Origin: an uncultured Commensalibacter sp. | Lineage (GTDB): Bacteria > Pseudomonadota > Alphaproteobacteria > Acetobacterales > Acetobacteraceae | Length of the DNA: 64,000 nucleotides | Direction of reading: 5' to 3' | Assembly (NCBI GenBank): GCA_945266285.1 | Contig: CALYOP010000001.1 | Coordinates: 1-64,000, forward strand | In this document: one piece after another, positions 52,887 to 61,002 of the stretch | Numbering within the stretch: position 1 is the first letter of the stretch | Layout of the letters: every line of letters begins with the position of its first letter | Made by a program: the position numbers and the translations under genes | The notes under the pieces: model-generated | Database searches by the model: none | What the model was told of the DNA's origin: nothing | The model's input: the letters and a program-made list of their open reading frames with translations, nothing else

Positions 52887-54665
52887 CTACCCTTTTCCCT
52901 CTTTTTTAAGCTTTGCTTTTTCCTTGATAGCAGCATGTTTTTGAATAATTGATTGCTGAATAGCTGTTAAAAGGTTGTTCCAACTATAATAAATAACCAA
53001 TCCTGCTGGCTGTCCTGCTAATACCACGGTGAAAATAATGGGCATTAACTGAAACATCCGCTGTTGCATTGGGTCTAAAGGTGTTGGGTTTAACCTTTGT
53101 TGCAAATACATCGTCAGACCAAAAATCAATGGCCATATTCCCAATTGAAGCATAGGTGAAATTATCGTCGGATCCCATGGAATCAAACCAAATAAATTCA
53201 GCAAATTCGTTGGATCAGGAGCTGATAAATCTTGTATCCAGCCAAAGAAAGGTGCATGTCGCATTTCAATTGTGACATATAATACCTTATAAAGACACCA
53301 GAAAATCGGGATCTGAATCAACATCGGCAAACAACCACTTGCAGGATTTACACCCTCTTTTTTATAGAGTGCCATAATCTGCTGATTCATTGCCATCTGA
53401 TCGTCTTTATAACGCTCTCTAACGGCCTGCATTTTAGGTTGCAAAGCCTTCATCTTACCCATGGAATGAAATTGTTTTGAAGCTAGCGGATAAAAGATTG
53501 CCTTGACGATTAATGTAAAGCTCATCAGTGCCAGACCAAAATTCCCCCAAAAAGTATTCAAACTATCCAATATATAAAAAATGGGGTGAGTCAGAATGGC
53601 AAACCAGCCAAAATCAACAGCCTTCCAAAAATCAGGTATATGATAAGATTTTTCGTATCTTTCTAAGAGATGAACTTCCTTAGCACCTGAGAAAATATTC
53701 GCTACAGTACCAACCGTTTCACCCGGCCCAATCGAAATCGGTTTTTGAGAAGAAAAACCAACTTGATAAACACCCTTTTCTTCCCCCGGTTTGATTCCTA
53801 CAGGTTGATTAGCATCTGCTTCAAAACCATAGGTAACGGTAATATCTTTATCTTGCTGTGGAATAATCGCTGTTAACCAGTATTTATCGGTGATACCTGC
53901 CCATCCACCCTTACTGGCTTTACTCCATGCTACATGGTCTTGACCTTTGGCATCTTGTCTAAGGGTTTTGTAGGAATTCTGTTCTAACCTTTGATCAATA
54001 ACCCCTATAGGACCTTCATGAACCAAATAACCATGCATTTCTACAGGAGTATAGGCACGGCTAACGCGACCATAGAAATACAACGAAACAGGTTGCGTAG
54101 AATTATTTTTAACGCGTTGTTCCATCGTAAACATAAAGTTTTTATCGATAGAAATAACTTTTTCAAAAACTAATCCCTGACCATTATCCCAAGTTAAGGT
54201 TATGGGATGATCTGGCGTAATTTTATCACCATTCGCTTTCCAAATCGAATTCTGATCAGGTGTTTTAACGGATCCGTCACCCGTATTTAACCATCCCCCC
54301 TCAACAAAATTCGGATGAGCATTTTTTATCGGTTCCAACACACGAACCAATGGTGAATCGGGTTTTACCGTTTCACGAAAATTCTTTAAAACCAAATCAT
54401 CAAGAATCGCACCACGGAGATTAATTGATCCCTTCACAGCATCAGCATCAATCGGTATCCGCATCTCAGGACCAGATTCTTGTTTTACTTGTGGAATATG
54501 TCCCACCTGTCCCAAATCGGATGTTGGTTTTTCTTGAATCCTCTGACTTGTCTGTTCTGGTTTATTCACCGTTTGTTGTGTGTTAGGTCTTGGCATCAAA
54601 TATTCAAATGCAAAGACGATTAAAACAGAAAGCAATGTTGCCAGAAATAAGCGCTTGTTATCCAT
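52887..54665 (-). CDS. yidC: membrane protein insertase YidC
   Basis: YidC inserts and folds proteins in the inner membrane, alone or with SecYEG. The 592-residue product has an N-terminal helix (LFLATLLSVLIVFAFEYLMP), a large periplasmic beta domain (about 60-350), and the conserved five-helix core (about 370-575) with ILTHPIFYILDSLNTFWGNF and GVNPASGCLPMLIQIPIFWC. The Lys-rich C-terminal tail is typical. It follows yidD. Confidence 0.97.
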   Translation of the reverse strand: MDNKRLFLATLLSVLIVFAFEYLMPRPNTQQTVNKPEQTSQRIQEKPTSDLGQVGHIPQVKQESGPEMRIPIDADAVKGSINLRGAILDDLVLKNFRETVKPDSPLVRVLEPIKNAHPNFVEGGWLNTGDGSVKTPDQNSIWKANGDKITPDHPITLTWDNGQGLVFEKVISIDKNFMFTMEQRVKNNSTQPVSLYFYGRVSRAYTPVEMHGYLVHEGPIGVIDQRLEQNSYKTLRQDAKGQDHVAWSKASKGGWAGITDKYWLTAIIPQQDKDITVTYGFEADANQPVGIKPGEEKGVYQVGFSSQKPISIGPGETVGTVANIFSGAKEVHLLERYEKSYHIPDFWKAVDFGWFAILTHPIFYILDSLNTFWGNFGLALMSFTLIVKAIFYPLASKQFHSMGKMKALQPKMQAVRERYKDDQMAMNQQIMALYKKEGVNPASGCLPMLIQIPIFWCLYKVLYVTIEMRHAPFFGWIQDLSAPDPTNLLNLFGLIPWDPTIISPMLQLGIWPLIFGLTMYLQQRLNPTPLDPMQQRMFQLMPIIFTVVLAGQPAGLVIYYSWNNLLTAIQQSIIQKHAAIKEKAKLKKEGKG

Positions 54666-54714
54666 TCAAGCCAGCCAATCAGTTAATTGAGTCATTGAAA
54701 AATTGAAAATAAAT

Positions 54715-54933
54715 TTATTTTTGTTCTGGAACAGGATCGTATCCACCAGCATTCCATGGATTACAACGCAAAATTCGCCACACGCCTAATCCGATACCTT
54801 TTAAAGCACCATGTCGGGAAATCGCTTCTTTCGTGTATTCACTGCATGAAGGAATAAAGCGACAACTACCTCCAAATACAGGACGAAGAATCAATTGATA
54901 AGCGGAAATTAAAGCAATCAAAATTCTTCTCAT
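54715..54933 (-). CDS. yidD: membrane protein insertion efficiency factor YidD
   Basis: This 72-residue protein has the family core LISAYQLILRPVFGGSCRFI, PSCSEYTKEAI and ILRCNPWNAGGYDPVP with three conserved Cys. It is thought to assist YidC. Its ATG follows the rnpA stop without a gap, so translation is coupled. Confidence 0.95.
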   Translation of the reverse strand: MRRILIALISAYQLILRPVFGGSCRFIPSCSEYTKEAISRHGALKGIGLGVWRILRCNPWNAGGYDPVPEQK

Positions 54934-55323
54934 TTACTTGTCCGATTTAATAATACCGGCTTTATTTAAAGCCCGATTAAAATCATTAAGGATATCTTTG
55001 AATGCGCGATGATAAGTTTTCTCTCTACCGATTAAAACCAGATCATAACCCTTAAAAGATATCATTTTAGCTGTTTCATGGAATACTGCTTTTAAACGAC
55101 GGCGAACCCGATTACGTATTACCGAATTACCGACTTTTTTCGTAACCGTAAATCCTACCCTCCCTACATCTTCATCGCAACGATGCAATACTTGTAACAC
55201 CAAACCCGGCATAGGAATTTTCCTGCCTTTTGCTGCAACGTTTAGAAATTGCGGTCGTTTTTTTAATCGTAAAGGTGATAAGTCCCGATTACTTGTCTCT
55301 AGTTCTCCGTCTAATTCATTCAC
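54934..55323 (-). CDS. rnpA: ribonuclease P protein component
   Basis: RnpA assists the RNase P RNA in removing tRNA 5' leaders. The conserved core is LKKRPQFLNVAAKGRKI, VGFTVTKKVGNSVIRNRVRR and ETAKMISFKGYDLVLIGREK. The open frame extends upstream to a TTG at 55401 inside rpmH. I prefer the GTG at 55323, with AGGGAA upstream and a 129-residue product; the start is not certain. It follows rpmH in the usual order. Confidence 0.88.
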   Translation of the reverse strand: MNELDGELETSNRDLSPLRLKKRPQFLNVAAKGRKIPMPGLVLQVLHRCDEDVGRVGFTVTKKVGNSVIRNRVRRRLKAVFHETAKMISFKGYDLVLIGREKTYHRAFKDILNDFNRALNKAGIIKSDK

Positions 55324-55357
55324 AAAGAAATAAACTTCCCTGTTATTCGTAAATTCC

Positions 55358-55492
55358 TTAGGCGGATAAACGTTTACGACCTTTTGCACGACGATTTGCA
55401 ATTACTTTGCGACCGCCGACAGTAGCCATACGTGCACGGAAACCGTGACGATGTTTACGAACAATTTTTGAAGGTTGATAAGTGCGCTTCAC
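55358..55492 (-). CDS. rpmH: 50S ribosomal protein L34
   Basis: The 44-residue basic protein reads [20 protein letters not shown], then [20 protein letters not shown] and RLSA, the universal L34 sequence. The start is GTG with AAGGAGAG 7 bp upstream. It is the first gene of the operon rpmH-rnpA-yidD-yidC-engB-argB-dapD-dapE. Confidence 0.97.
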   Translation of the reverse strand: MKRTYQPSKIVRKHRHGFRARMATVGGRKVIANRRAKGRKRLSA

Positions 55493-55587
55493 GAAAACTC
55501 TCCTTGAATTATAGTCTGCTAGTTTTTTGGTTGCTGATAGCGATTATCAAAACTTTGTCAGACACAGATTACATCCTCAAAAGCGTG

Positions 55588-55616
55588 CTTATAATACCTA
55601 AGACAAATTTCGTCAA
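55588..55616 (-). promoter_or_regulatory. strong sigma-70 promoter for the rpmH operon
   Basis: On the minus strand TTGACG (55616-55611) and TATAAG (55593-55588) are separated by exactly 17 bp, near the ideal vegetative promoter. The start of transcription would be about 90 bp before the rpmH GTG. Confidence 0.75.
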
Positions 55617-55645
55617 TCAAAGTCCATAGCCAGTATTAAGATTTT

Positions 55646-56113
55646 ATGATAATTCAGCAAATGGAAATTCGGATAAATAATTTAATTTATAAAGACAAAT
55701 TCATGCGTGATTTTAAAAATTACCTTCCTGTTTCTCCTTTTTTAACTACTTTTACAGCATTAATCCTTACATGGTTCCTTGATGGGCTAAGCTACTGGCT
55801 AACCGAATCAATATGGGTGATTGTTTTAATTTCTGGTCTCTGTGTAGTAACTACAATAGGTATAAGTTTTGTTCAGTTTCAGAATAATGTGATTAAACAA
55901 CAAGAAGCATTACAAAAAAACTACGAACAATCTCTTTCTCGCATTAGACATGATGTTCGTGGAATTTTATCTCCAGCTTTATTAATGGCGGATCGTATTA
56001 CACAAAGTAAAAATGTTGATGCTACAATCAGTCAAACCGCTGAAGCAATTACACAATCAATCGAACAGGTTTCAACCTATTTAACATCAACAAAAACAAA
56101 AAATCAGTCTTGA
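55646..56113 (+). CDS. membrane-anchored DHp (histidine kinase-like) protein without a kinase domain
   Basis: The 155-residue protein has two membrane helices (about 32-48 and 56-76), then a helical segment with SLSRIRHDVRGILSPALLMA, an H-box-like stretch of a sensor kinase DHp domain with candidate phospho-His102, and a second helix (about 125-148). There is no ATPase domain; the stop follows at once. It might be a phosphotransfer or dimerisation decoy, or a truncated kinase. The Met at residue 20 is a possible alternative start. It stands alone on the plus strand between rpmH and gloA. Confidence 0.65.
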   Translation: MIIQQMEIRINNLIYKDKFMRDFKNYLPVSPFLTTFTALILTWFLDGLSYWLTESIWVIVLISGLCVVTTIGISFVQFQNNVIKQQEALQKNYEQSLSRIRHDVRGILSPALLMADRITQSKNVDATISQTAEAITQSIEQVSTYLTSTKTKNQS

Positions 56114-56132
56114 GCTATAAAAAATATTTATT

Positions 56133-56519
56133 TTAGATCTCAATCAATTCGATTTTATAACCGTCAGGATCTTCAATAAAAGCTATAAAAGTTGTGCCAA
56201 ATTTTACAGGTCCGGGATCACGTGTAATCTTACCACCTGATTTACGAACATGTTCTACAACTTCTTTAACATTGGGAACACCAATCGCCAGATGTCCAAA
56301 CCCGGTACCGATCTCATAGGGTTCATCGTGCCCCCAATTATAAGTTAACTCAATTTCTGCTTCACCTGTCTTGTTGTCTGCAAAACCAACATAGACCAAT
56401 GTATATTTACCTTCAGCTACCTCTTTTCGACGAATCTCGTGCATACCTATTAATTTATAAAAAGCTAAACTTTTCTCAAGATTCTGCACCCGGATCATCG
56501 TATGTAAATAGGTACCCAA
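56133..56519 (-). CDS. gloA: lactoylglutathione lyase (glyoxalase I)
   Basis: GloA isomerises the methylglyoxal-glutathione adduct to lactoylglutathione. The 128-residue VOC-fold protein begins MGTYLHTMIRVQNLEKSLAF and has the metal ligands His6 and Glu in EIELTYNWGHDEP, plus a second set in GFGHLAIGVPN and FIEDPDGYKIELIE. It lies 12 bp after lpxI on the same strand, so it may be read with the lipid A genes. Confidence 0.95.
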   Translation of the reverse strand: MGTYLHTMIRVQNLEKSLAFYKLIGMHEIRRKEVAEGKYTLVYVGFADNKTGEAEIELTYNWGHDEPYEIGTGFGHLAIGVPNVKEVVEHVRKSGGKITRDPGPVKFGTTFIAFIEDPDGYKIELIEI

Positions 56520-56531
56520 CTTTGCTTCTCC

Positions 56532-57374
56532 TTAATTATGAATATATTCTTTTTCAAAAGTTTCTGGATTAAATCCCATTAAAAACAACCCTTTAAGATC
56601 AGCCAAACGAATCATCTCTAAGCGATTTGTTAATAAGGTCCCGCCTGCTTCAAAAGCTATTCCACGTAACGATGCTTCAAAAGCTGTCTCAACTGTTTTA
56701 GGGCCAATTGTTGGCATATCTGCTCGGCGCTCCTGACCAGGTTTAACCTGTTTAATAAGAACACCCCCTAGTCCAGATTGCTTATACATACCTGCACGTT
56801 TAAGCATAACATCGGTACCTTCTATAGCCTCCACAGCTAAGACGAGACCATTTTGAATAACACAACCTTGACCAATATCAAGCGATCCTAATGCGCGAAC
56901 AACTTTAATACCTTGGGCAATATCTGATAGTGCCTGCTGATCAGGGCTTACTTTGCCCAGCACACCCGCTTCAACCGAATCTAAAAATTCGTGCGCTCCA
57001 CGTACGTTAAATCCCTCTTCAGAAAGCACTTTTACTAAAGCAGCTAAAAGCCCATCATCACCAGAAAATAAAGCTTTACCTATTCTGGCAAGAATACGTG
57101 CCCCCTCGGCATCTGGTCTTAGATCTCTTAATGAAGGTCTCCGAACGGGACCAATTAATACGATATCTTTGCAATTATGTTCTCTAAGAAGGCCAAGGAT
57201 ACGGCTGGCAGCAGCAAGACGGACATATTCATGCGGCCAAGGAGCAATAATCTTGGCTTCGGCAAAATCTTGAAATGCAACAATAAATACTGACCTGCCC
57301 ATTGCATGAACAGCAGCAGCGACTTGTCCAGGTAAAGGACCACCACCGGCTAATATACCTACCGTTCCTTGCAT
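56532..57374 (-). CDS. lpxI: UDP-2,3-diacylglucosamine pyrophosphatase LpxI
   Basis: LpxI makes lipid X from UDP-diacylglucosamine and replaces LpxH in Alphaproteobacteria. The 280-residue product has VGILAGGGPLPGQVAAAVHA, KDIVLIGPVRRPSLRDLRPD, GDDGLLAALVKVLSEEGFNV and VEAIEGTDVMLKRAG with the conserved Asp/Glu. It follows lpxA by 12 bp; lpxB is not in the window. Confidence 0.95.
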   Translation of the reverse strand: MQGTVGILAGGGPLPGQVAAAVHAMGRSVFIVAFQDFAEAKIIAPWPHEYVRLAAASRILGLLREHNCKDIVLIGPVRRPSLRDLRPDAEGARILARIGKALFSGDDGLLAALVKVLSEEGFNVRGAHEFLDSVEAGVLGKVSPDQQALSDIAQGIKVVRALGSLDIGQGCVIQNGLVLAVEAIEGTDVMLKRAGMYKQSGLGGVLIKQVKPGQERRADMPTIGPKTVETAFEASLRGIAFEAGGTLLTNRLEMIRLADLKGLFLMGFNPETFEKEYIHN

Positions 57375-57386
57375 AATTTATACAGA

Positions 57387-58283
57387 TTAAACTGTCGTTT
57401 CTTTATCTTCTTCTGTATCTGAAGAAGGTAAAGATCGACCTATGTTAACCAAACCGCGTCGACTAGGTGCTTCAATAAAATTCAAAATTTCTTTAACTTT
57501 GGCGATATGCGGATATTTTCTTTTAACAGTTTCCAGACGCTGATCAAAAACGTGATTTACACCAGCTTCACCTAGGAATAAAGTTCTATAAACATCTCTA
57601 AGGATATGCATTTCTTCGCTTTTAACGCCATTACGTTTAAGCCAAATCCAATGCATTCCTACCAAACGTGCACGATTACCGACAACACTACCATAAGGGA
57701 TAACATCCGCTTCGACCCCTGTTACGCCGCCGACTAATGCACCACGACCTACACGTACGAATTGATGAATAGCAGCAGCCCCCATCACACGAGCATCATC
57801 TTCGATATGGACGTGACCCCCCAATACAACATTATTAACAATAATAACGCGATCACCAATGCAACAATCATGTGCAATATGTGCATTAACCATAATCAAG
57901 CAATCATTGCCGATACGCGTGATACCAGATCCTGATGCAGTCCCTCGATGAATAGTAACTTGTTCACGAACAACCGTTCGGCTACCTATTTCACAACGCG
58001 TTGGTTCTCCCCGATATTTAAGATCCTGTGGTGCCAATCCTATCGTCGTAAAAGGATAATATATTGAATGGTCTCCTAAAACCGTATTCCCTTCGACAAC
58101 CACATTCGCTATCAAACGAACACCATCTTCAATAACAACCTCGGGGCCAATCAAACACCAAGGTCCTATATAGACCCCTTTTCCTATGCGCGCGCCGGGC
58201 TGCACTATCGCTGATGGATGAATTTCACTATCTTTATGAATGTGATCCATTGTTTGTGTTTGATCTATCAGAGTTTCCTCCAT
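57387..58283 (-). CDS. lpxA: UDP-N-acetylglucosamine acyltransferase LpxA
   Basis: LpxA adds the first 3-hydroxyacyl chain to UDP-GlcNAc. The 298-residue protein has SEIHPSAIVQPGARIGKGVY, a hexapeptide-repeat beta-helix (VVEGNTVLGDHSIYYPFTTI) and the catalytic His region NAHIAHDCCIGDRVIIVNNV, then a C-terminal helical domain. It is longer than the usual 260-270 residues, with about 17 extra at the N-terminus (an internal Met at residue 12 is an alternative start) and a Ser/Glu/Asp-rich tail. Confidence 0.95.
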   Translation of the reverse strand: MEETLIDQTQTMDHIHKDSEIHPSAIVQPGARIGKGVYIGPWCLIGPEVVIEDGVRLIANVVVEGNTVLGDHSIYYPFTTIGLAPQDLKYRGEPTRCEIGSRTVVREQVTIHRGTASGSGITRIGNDCLIMVNAHIAHDCCIGDRVIIVNNVVLGGHVHIEDDARVMGAAAIHQFVRVGRGALVGGVTGVEADVIPYGSVVGNRARLVGMHWIWLKRNGVKSEEMHILRDVYRTLFLGEAGVNHVFDQRLETVKRKYPHIAKVKEILNFIEAPSRRGLVNIGRSLPSSDTEEDKETTV

Positions 58284-58420
58284 CTTTAATCCATCTTTAA
58301 TTCAAATCAATAGGTTATATTTCTGATCGAATTGAAGACAAAAACATATCTAGAATTCATTAATTTTAATTATAATAGATTCCGAAATTTACGTTTTATT
58401 TAAACCTAATTAAAAAATAT

Positions 58421-58867
58421 TTATCCCATAATCATAGCACTAAAAACAGCTTCGGCGACAGAAGTATCATCTACCTTAACTACACTACGAAATTTCCAAA
58501 CATTTCCTCGGTTACGTTCTTTGATTACATGAATATGCAGTTGATCACCTGGAACCACAGGACGACGGAATTTAGCATTTTCAACCGTCATAAAATAAAC
58601 AACTTTTCCTTCGAATTCTTTACCTAAAGTGCTAACGACCAAAACGGCTGCTGTTTGTGCCATCGCTTCAACAATCAGAACACCAGGCATCACAGGATGA
58701 CCAGGAAAATGCCCCTGAAAAAACTGCTCGTTTACTGTAACATTTTTAATGCCCGTTGCAGATACACCCAACTGAACATCAACCATGCGATCAATCATCA
58801 AAAAAGGATAACGGTGTGGAATTGCACGCATTATCCCTTCAATATCGATAGTTGAAATATCAATCAT
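58421..58867 (-). CDS. fabZ: 3-hydroxyacyl-ACP dehydratase FabZ
   Basis: FabZ dehydrates 3-hydroxyacyl-ACP in fatty acid elongation and competes with LpxA and LpxD for their acyl donor. The 148-residue hot-dog protein has IPHRYPFLMIDRM and the catalytic GHFPGHPVMPGVLIVEAMAQ with His and Glu. It lies between lpxD and lpxA, as usual, with spacers of about 130 bp on both sides. Confidence 0.97.
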   Translation of the reverse strand: MIDISTIDIEGIMRAIPHRYPFLMIDRMVDVQLGVSATGIKNVTVNEQFFQGHFPGHPVMPGVLIVEAMAQTAAVLVVSTLGKEFEGKVVYFMTVENAKFRRPVVPGDQLHIHVIKERNRGNVWKFRSVVKVDDTSVAEAVFSAMIMG

Positions 58868-58993
58868 TTTTGTCTCGTCTTCTGGTTGATTAACAGAAAC
58901 ATTAATTTATACCTCACATTATTCGCTATTATATTCTTTAGAATATTAACTCAAGGCTTAATCGTTTTATAATAAAAACTTCATGTCTCAGAA

Positions 58994-60088
58994 CTATCTG
59001 ATTTTGTAGCTTTTTTTTGCAATCTTACGCAATACCGCAACATTCCGAAAAAACTCACGAAATGGCATTGCAGGACTACCAATCACATCGGACTTGCTTT
59101 CTACATCTGACATAACACCACATTGAGCCCCGATGCGTGCATGATCTCCAATATGAATATGCCCTATCAAACCTGCTTGGGCTGCAATGGTTACAAAATC
59201 ACCAAGTTGCGTTGATCCTGAAATACCAGCTTGCGAAACGACAATACAACAGCGCCCCATTTGAACATTATGTCCAATCTGCACCAGATTATCCAGGCGG
59301 GAACCTTCTCCAATAATCGTATCACGAATAGACCCACGATCTATCGTCGAATTCGCTCCCACTTCAACATCATTTTTAAGAATAACTCTGCCAACTTGTG
59401 GAACGGTTATAAATCCTGATTCGCTAATAGCAAATCCAAAACCATCCTGGCCAATCCGACAACCTGGATAAAGAACCACCCTATTACCTAAAAGAGCATG
59501 GCTAAGTGAAACGTGACTACCAATACAACAATAATCCCCAATTTCGACACCTTGCTCAATAACGGCATGAGCACCTATTATACTCCCCTTGCCAATTTTG
59601 ACATGCGGCATAATGACAGCAAAAGGGCCAACCTCAACCGATGAATCAATATCAGCTGTTGGATCAATAAAAGCCGTTGGATGAATACCGGATTGTGCTT
59701 TTTGTTTTGGATAAAAAAGACTAGCAATTTTTGCCCATGCCAAATAAGGACGTGAAGTTACCAAAGCGATACTATCATCTGGCACTTTTTCTACAAAAGC
59801 AGGTGATATAATTACAATCCCTGCTTTTGTTTCGGCCAATAGTGGAAGATATCGTTTATTATCCAGGAAACTAATTTCACATTCTGTTGCTGCCTGTAAT
59901 GGTGCTATCCCTGTAAACGAGGTTATTGATTTACCAGATCTTGCAGCAACAATTTTAGTATCCGAAACCGTGCTTAAATGCTCAAGATCAAATGGTCCAG
60001 AGCACTGAAAAAAACGTTTATCTCCAGGATGTTCATCTTTGGTCGACACGATATTAAACTTATTTACTGGGTTCTGCAGCAGTGTCAT
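58994..60088 (-). CDS. lpxD: UDP-3-O-acylglucosamine N-acyltransferase LpxD
   Basis: LpxD adds the N-linked hydroxyacyl chain in lipid A synthesis. The 364-residue protein has an N-terminal uridine-binding domain (about 35-120), hexapeptide repeats (SIIGAHAVIEQGVEIGDYCC, VVLYPGCRIGQDGFGFAI) and the catalytic His in RLDNLVQIGHNVQMG. The ATG lies inside the ompH end (29-bp overlap); no good ribosome site is seen, so translation may be coupled. Confidence 0.95.
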   Translation of the reverse strand: MTLLQNPVNKFNIVSTKDEHPGDKRFFQCSGPFDLEHLSTVSDTKIVAARSGKSITSFTGIAPLQAATECEISFLDNKRYLPLLAETKAGIVIISPAFVEKVPDDSIALVTSRPYLAWAKIASLFYPKQKAQSGIHPTAFIDPTADIDSSVEVGPFAVIMPHVKIGKGSIIGAHAVIEQGVEIGDYCCIGSHVSLSHALLGNRVVLYPGCRIGQDGFGFAISESGFITVPQVGRVILKNDVEVGANSTIDRGSIRDTIIGEGSRLDNLVQIGHNVQMGRCCIVVSQAGISGSTQLGDFVTIAAQAGLIGHIHIGDHARIGAQCGVMSDVESKSDVIGSPAMPFREFFRNVAVLRKIAKKSYKIR

Positions 60089-60992
60089 GTTTTTTAATCA
60101 CAACACTATTTGCAGCAGAATTTGGTTTTTCTTGCATCGTCGGATTAGCAGTCGTGGGCATTTTACCACTTTTTGCTAATTCTTCTGGATCAACATCAGC
60201 TGGTGGAATGAAAACCGATGGTAAATTTGCATTCAAATGTTTAGCAACTTGTTCTGTAATATCCAGTTCGTTGACATTCAATGCAATTTGCTCTCTATGT
60301 AAAACGAGATTCATCCCATGACTAGCGGCAACTTGCTGAATAATCTGAACCAATTCACGTTCAATCTGACCAAATGCAACCTGTGCTGCCTGTTGTATGA
60401 TTCGGTTACGATCGCGAAACGCACGTTGCGCTTTTAATACGCGCATTTGTAACTTTCGTTCACGAGATTGAATCTGGTCAGCAGTCATGGACTTCGCATT
60501 GGCTTGAATCTGTTGTTGTTCAAACCGCCAAGCTTTTTGTTCCTTTTGTACATCTTGTTGCAAAGCATCACGACGACTTAAAAGCGTTTTTTCAATCTCT
60601 TGTGCAGCAACCGATTGCCGCATCACATCAGGAACGCTAATTACTCCAACAACAACAGCCGGTGGTGGATTACCTTTGGGAACAGGCGTTGGCGTTGGAA
60701 TCGGGGGCAATGGCAAAACTGGCTGAGCTTGGTTACCATCTGCAACATCAGAACCATCATCAGCTGGATCCATAGCATCAGGTTGTTGGGCTGGTGCAGA
60801 ATTCTGCTTAACATGTCTACGTGGTGCAGGTGAAGTCGCAGTTTTCGTTGATTTGGTTTGACTGGCTTTTGGAACAAACCAGCCCCCACTATCGCCTTCA
60901 CCAGCGGCCCATGCTGAAGATAACAAATGATCCGAGCATGGTAACAATAAAGAACCAGCAAAAAGAAGACAAATTCCAACTTTTCTAGCCAT
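60060..60992 (-). CDS. OmpH/Skp-family periplasmic chaperone
   Basis: Skp-type chaperones hold outer-membrane proteins on the way to BamA. The 310-residue product (from the ATG at 60992, with AAGGGAG upstream) has a signal peptide (ICLLFAGSLLLPCSDHLLSS) and a Pro/Thr/Ser-rich low-complexity region (about 35-115). The OmpH core follows (about 125-250) with the coiled coil IEKTLLSRRDALQQDVQKEQ and RAFRDRNRIIQQAAQVAFGQ, and a variable tail. The disordered N-terminal region makes it much longer than E. coli Skp. It follows bamA. Confidence 0.88.
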   Translation of the reverse strand: MARKVGICLLFAGSLLLPCSDHLLSSAWAAGEGDSGGWFVPKASQTKSTKTATSPAPRRHVKQNSAPAQQPDAMDPADDGSDVADGNQAQPVLPLPPIPTPTPVPKGNPPPAVVVGVISVPDVMRQSVAAQEIEKTLLSRRDALQQDVQKEQKAWRFEQQQIQANAKSMTADQIQSRERKLQMRVLKAQRAFRDRNRIIQQAAQVAFGQIERELVQIIQQVAASHGMNLVLHREQIALNVNELDITEQVAKHLNANLPSVFIPPADVDPEELAKSGKMPTTANPTMQEKPNSAANSVVIKKHDTAAEPSK

Positions 60993-61002
60993 AACGACTC
61001 CC

